Source: Lachnospiraceae bacterium | GTDB taxonomy: Bacteria; Bacillota; Clostridia; Lachnospirales; Lachnospiraceae | Direction: 5' to 3' | Length of the DNA: 7,736 bases | Assembly: GCA_017477005.1 (NCBI GenBank) | Contig: JAFUXY010000164.1 | Coordinates: forward strand, 1 to 7,736 | Part shown: piece after piece, positions 6,220 through 7,736 of the stretch | Numbering within the stretch: position 1 is the stretch's first letter | Layout of the letters: each line of letters opens with the position of its first letter | The notes under the pieces: generated by a model | What the model was told of the DNA's origin: nothing | Database searches by the model: none | Seen by the model: the letters and a program-made list of their open reading frames with translations, nothing else | Translations under genes and position numbers: made by a program

Positions 6220-6698
6220 TAGAACTGCAATTTGATAAAGGTATCTGTGAGTATGAGGTTCAGATTCAACAAATTACAAAAGCAAATGATACATTGCCAA
6301 TGAAATTGGATAGTGGTTCTCCAATAACAATAATATGTATTCCATATTTACTTGAAGTAACGAGTGAGCATTATTCAACATTGTTGTTAAAAATTGAAAA
6401 CGCTATAGCTCATAATGATTATGTTTCATACCATGCATATGGATCACAAGAAGATGATAATGGACGCAATTTTATTCCATATTTAGCAACCGATATAACA
6501 ATAGGTGAACAAAATTTAAATTATTTTCTATTCTGGTTAGATGTAACAAATTACACAAAATACGAAATTACAACAACTTTGTTTGGTTACGACTATATTA
6601 AGGAAACGCTGATTAAAGCGTTTCCTTTGCGCCAAATCGCAGCACGAAGTGCATTCCTATGCGATTTGTGTGCATGGTTTATGCGGAAATATGATTAA
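6216..6698 (+). CDS. Retropepsin-like aspartic protease candidate, C-terminus replaced by MITE-encoded tail
   Basis: A 160-residue frame. Residues 28-44 (PMKLDSGSPITIICIPY) resemble the active-site loop of retropepsin-like aspartic proteases, hydrophobic-D-[ST]-G followed by a hydrophobic strand, with D32-S33-G34 as the candidate catalytic triad. Residues 91-98 (ATDITIGE) and 122-128 (LFGYDYI) match the later strand and the hydrophobic-hydrophobic-G-x-D motif at the expected distance of roughly 90 residues. Proteins with one such domain work as dimers, so one D-S-G per chain is normal. The match is by eye and the family is diverse. The ATG overlaps the orfA stop (ATGA). From residue 129 the protein is encoded by the MITE and ends at its internal TAA. 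The original 3' end survives at 6714-6928. Activity of the truncated form is unknown, although both recognisable motifs remain. Confidence 0.6.
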   Translation: MIELQFDKGICEYEVQIQQITKANDTLPMKLDSGSPITIICIPYLLEVTSEHYSTLLLKIENAIAHNDYVSYHAYGSQEDDNGRNFIPYLATDITIGEQNLNYFLFWLDVTNYTKYEITTTLFGYDYIKETLIKAFPLRQIAARSAFLCDLCAWFMRKYD

Positions 6699-6711
6699 AT
6701 CAGTGCTTCCT
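6601..6711 (+). mobile_element. MITE-like element, copy 2 (111 bp, TA target duplication)
   Basis: Same element as 1528-1638, with 105 of 111 positions identical. It is flanked by TA at 6599-6600 and 6712-6713; the flanks also match as TTAA, so the exact duplication is ambiguous. Terminal repeats are AGGAAACGCTGATT on the left and AATCAGTGCTTCCT on the right. The left hairpin has 11-bp perfect arms when the flanking bases are counted (6600-6610 with 6617-6627). The second structure pairs AAATCGCA with TGCGATTT around GCAC-GAA-GTGC. The element interrupts the protease-like gene within codon 129. Removing element plus one TA (113 bp) restores the downstream frame. It remains open in the host frame until the TAA at 6696-6698. 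Confidence 0.87.
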
Positions 6712-6713
6712 TA

Positions 6714-6928
6714 AACAAGGGAAAAAATGGTTTGATGATAGCGATAATTTTCATATAAAATTCGAAAATAATATACAAGTGGACTTACAAGGTATAAAAG
6801 GTGCCCTAAATAATTATAATGAAAAAATTTCAGACATAGGTGAAATAAAGGAATTGTGGCGTAAAGATAATATACGCAAAAATAACAAACTTAGAAATTT
6901 CAAAGAAATAAACCAAATGATATTATGA
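6714..6928 (+). pseudogene. Orphan 3' remnant of the MITE-interrupted protease-like gene
   Basis: This segment has no good start codon or ribosome binding site. Joined directly to base 6600 it continues the 6216 frame without a stop: after GYDYI the sequence runs KQGKKWFDDSDNFHIKFENN and onward for 71 codons (counting the junction codon) to the TGA at 6926-6928. The reconstructed protein is 199 residues. The rejoined part begins with a hydrophilic, strand-like stretch, as expected after the G-x-D motif of a retropepsin fold. It ends in a Lys/Asn/Arg-rich helix. The remnant shows no frameshift or internal stop in this frame, so the insertion is probably recent. The alternative, that it is an unrelated noncoding stretch, is unlikely given the uninterrupted frame and matching composition. 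Confidence 0.82.
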
Positions 6929-6931
6929 AAC

Positions 6932-6952
6932 TTTCATCTTCAACGGATGAAA
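6932..6952 (+). promoter_or_regulatory. Small hairpin just upstream of a ribosome binding site
   Basis: TTTCATC (6932-6938) pairs with GATGAAA (6946-6952) around a seven-base loop. It ends three bases before AAAGGA (6955-6960), the likely ribosome binding site for the ATG at 6972. It could affect translation or simply be chance; there is no U-tract to make it a terminator. Confidence 0.3.
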
Positions 6953-6971
6953 AGAAAGGATCGGTAACTCT

Positions 6972-7655
6972 ATGAACAAGCGAAAACTCAAACAAAGAAA
7001 CAAACGTTTTTGGTCGTTTGTGCTGGCGGTCATTTTGGTCGCGGGACTTTATCCCTTTGATTTTGGACAGAAGGCTGGCTTTGTGCAGGCGGCGGAGGAT
7101 GGGGAATATCTGTCCAAAAATATGGAAAAGGCGGTATCTGCTTCTGCGACCAGAGAAAATGATGCCGATGTGAATAGTGTTCTCGAATCTGACGAAATCC
7201 TGGATGATGCAGAGGATTTTGTGGAAGAAAGCATGGAGACGGAAAAAGTCGATAGCTTGTTCTCGGAGGAAGAAGAGGAAGTAACTGTTGAGTCAGTTGA
7301 GGCGGATCCATTGTACGCAAATAGCTATGTCGGAAGCGTATCTCTTCATACAGAGATCTATTATGTTGACCAATCCTTGAATCTCCCTGCCCCCGTGAGT
7401 TCAGCATCCCTTCCTGTAAATCCTGATGTTGGTTCTCCTACCATCGATCCCGACTCCGAATCTATATCCTGTGGGATCAATGATGATTTGAGTAACTATG
7501 AATTTGACAAATGGTATTGTACCAGCGCTGTTGGTAAATTAGATCCAAACGATATACCAACTTTTGTCTCAAATCCAAAATCGGTATGCCAAGAGGCTAG
7601 TCCAGAATATGTTGATTACGCAACTGATCAAAATAATAAGCCTATCCTCGAATAA
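6972..7655 (+). CDS. Small secreted acidic protein of unknown function
   Basis: A 227-residue protein I do not recognise. Residues 1-40 form a clear Sec signal peptide: basic MNKRKLKQRNKR, hydrophobic core VLAVILVAGL, cleavage near FVQA|A. The mature start (AEDGEY) resembles that of the FecR-domain protein (ASEDGT). Residues 62-112 are very acidic, with an EEEEEV run. Residues 130-165 are Pro/Ser-rich. The last 60 residues hold an aromatic NYEFDKWYCTS segment and three cysteines in all (167, 183, 206). It has no anchor, LPxTG or membrane segment. The start is supported by AAAGGA at 6955-6960, though 11 bases is a long spacing. The 3' part is more AT-rich than the 5' part. A terminator follows within 30 bases, so the gene probably ends here. 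It could be the N-terminal remnant of a longer surface protein, but no continuation is visible. Confidence 0.72.
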   Translation: MNKRKLKQRNKRFWSFVLAVILVAGLYPFDFGQKAGFVQAAEDGEYLSKNMEKAVSASATRENDADVNSVLESDEILDDAEDFVEESMETEKVDSLFSEEEEEVTVESVEADPLYANSYVGSVSLHTEIYYVDQSLNLPAPVSSASLPVNPDVGSPTIDPDSESISCGINDDLSNYEFDKWYCTSAVGKLDPNDIPTFVSNPKSVCQEASPEYVDYATDQNNKPILE

Positions 7656-7681
7656 CAGTTTCCCAATCTACGGTACTATAT

Positions 7682-7705
7682 ACCCGTAGATGACTACGGG
7701 TTTTT
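7682..7705 (+). terminator. Rho-independent terminator after the secreted protein gene
   Basis: ACCCGTAG (7682-7689) pairs perfectly with CTACGGGT (7694-7701) around the loop ATGA, followed by a T-run (7701-7705). It lies 26 bases after the stop at 7655. There is no T-run on the minus-strand side (ATATAG), so it works best for + strand transcription. Confidence 0.8.
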
Positions 7706-7735
7706 CCTCGGGCGACCACGGGGACGCTTGGGTTT
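7694..7735 (-). CDS. 3' end of a convergent gene with an AT-hook-like tail (partial)
   Basis: Read from the window edge on the minus strand, the frame gives KPKRPRGRPRKNP and then TAG at 7696-7694. The core P-R-G-R-P-R-K matches the AT-hook consensus (GRP flanked by basic residues and prolines), a minor-groove DNA-binding tail found at the ends of various DNA-binding proteins. Only 13 codons are visible, so this may be chance. The stop codon lies within the 3' arm of the terminator hairpin, a common arrangement for convergent genes. The body of the protein is outside the window. Confidence 0.45.
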   Translation of the reverse strand, partial: KPKRPRGRPRKNP

Positions 7736-7736
7736 A

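Larger units (their letters stand above)
5974..6971. other. AT-rich island inside a GC-richer neighbourhood
   Basis: Composition changes abruptly near 5974. A hand count gives 33 % GC in 6241-6300 against 60 % in 5401-5460. Codon choice shifts towards ATA, AAT, AAA and TTA. The island holds orfA and the protease-like gene, and its only GC-richer part is the MITE at 6601-6711. This is consistent with horizontal acquisition followed by a separate MITE insertion. No integrase, attachment site or terminal repeat of the island itself was found. Confidence 0.7.

Noticed and set aside
6600..6698. C-terminal Cys/Trp segment of the 6216 product as a native domain
   Set aside because: It is wholly encoded by the mobile element and is present almost unchanged in noncoding context at 1528-1638.
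6601..6711. The repeat pair as a CRISPR, attC or tRNA-derived element
   Set aside because: There are only two copies 5 kb apart, no spacers, no integrase core sites and no cloverleaf. The TA duplications and terminal repeats fit a MITE.
1521..7655. The octamer CTCGAATA at the ends of the genes finishing at 1528 and 7655, and again near 5251
   Set aside because: The third copy is internal to a gene, and no extended similarity surrounds any of them, so chance is the simplest explanation.

Overview
The window looks like part of a chromosome from a low-to-mid GC Bacillota bacterium, probably a gut Clostridia (Lachnospiraceae/Oscillospiraceae type). This is inferred from Gram-positive style signal peptides, strong GGAGGA-like ribosome binding sites and the protein families present. 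No tRNA, rRNA or CRISPR array was seen. All complete genes read on the + strand.

Layout. 3-803 is the 3' part of a class I SAM-dependent (RlmI-like) methyltransferase. 821-1528 is a soluble GT2 glycosyltransferase of the DPM1/GtrB type. 1526-1640 holds copy 1 of a 111-bp MITE, followed by the probable terminator of the first operon and a weak promoter. 1814-4648 is a very large secreted protein: signal peptide, FecR domain, Asp/Ser/Lys-rich low-complexity regions, a small beta domain and tandem repeats. It overlaps by one base a polytopic membrane protein at 4648 that looks like a GT-C type glycosyltransferase. From about 5974 composition drops sharply (33 % GC by hand count in 6241-6300, against 60 % in 5401-5460). 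This AT-rich island carries orfA (5974-6219), which runs in frame with the membrane protein, and a retropepsin-like aspartic protease candidate (6216 onward) that overlaps orfA by ATGA. A small secreted acidic protein (6972-7655) follows, then a terminator hairpin. The stop codon of a convergent minus-strand gene, whose visible tail is an AT-hook-like peptide, lies inside that hairpin.

Most notable. Two 111-bp elements with six mismatches share terminal inverted repeats, two internal hairpins and TA target duplications. Copy 2 (6601-6711) interrupts the protease-like gene just after its L-F-G-Y-D motif. Removing the element plus one TA (113 bp) restores a continuous 199-codon reading frame ending at 6928. 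Copy 1 landed exactly in the GT2 stop codon and left a stop codon in place. The element is open in one frame until near its right end, so copy 2 gives the truncated protein a new 30-residue tail.

How the genes may work together (inference). The GT2 enzyme could charge a polyprenyl-phosphate carrier with a sugar. The membrane protein could transfer that sugar outside the cell, and the Ser/Thr-rich FecR-domain protein encoded between them is a plausible acceptor. The AT-rich pair appears to be a later, horizontally acquired module that the MITE has damaged.
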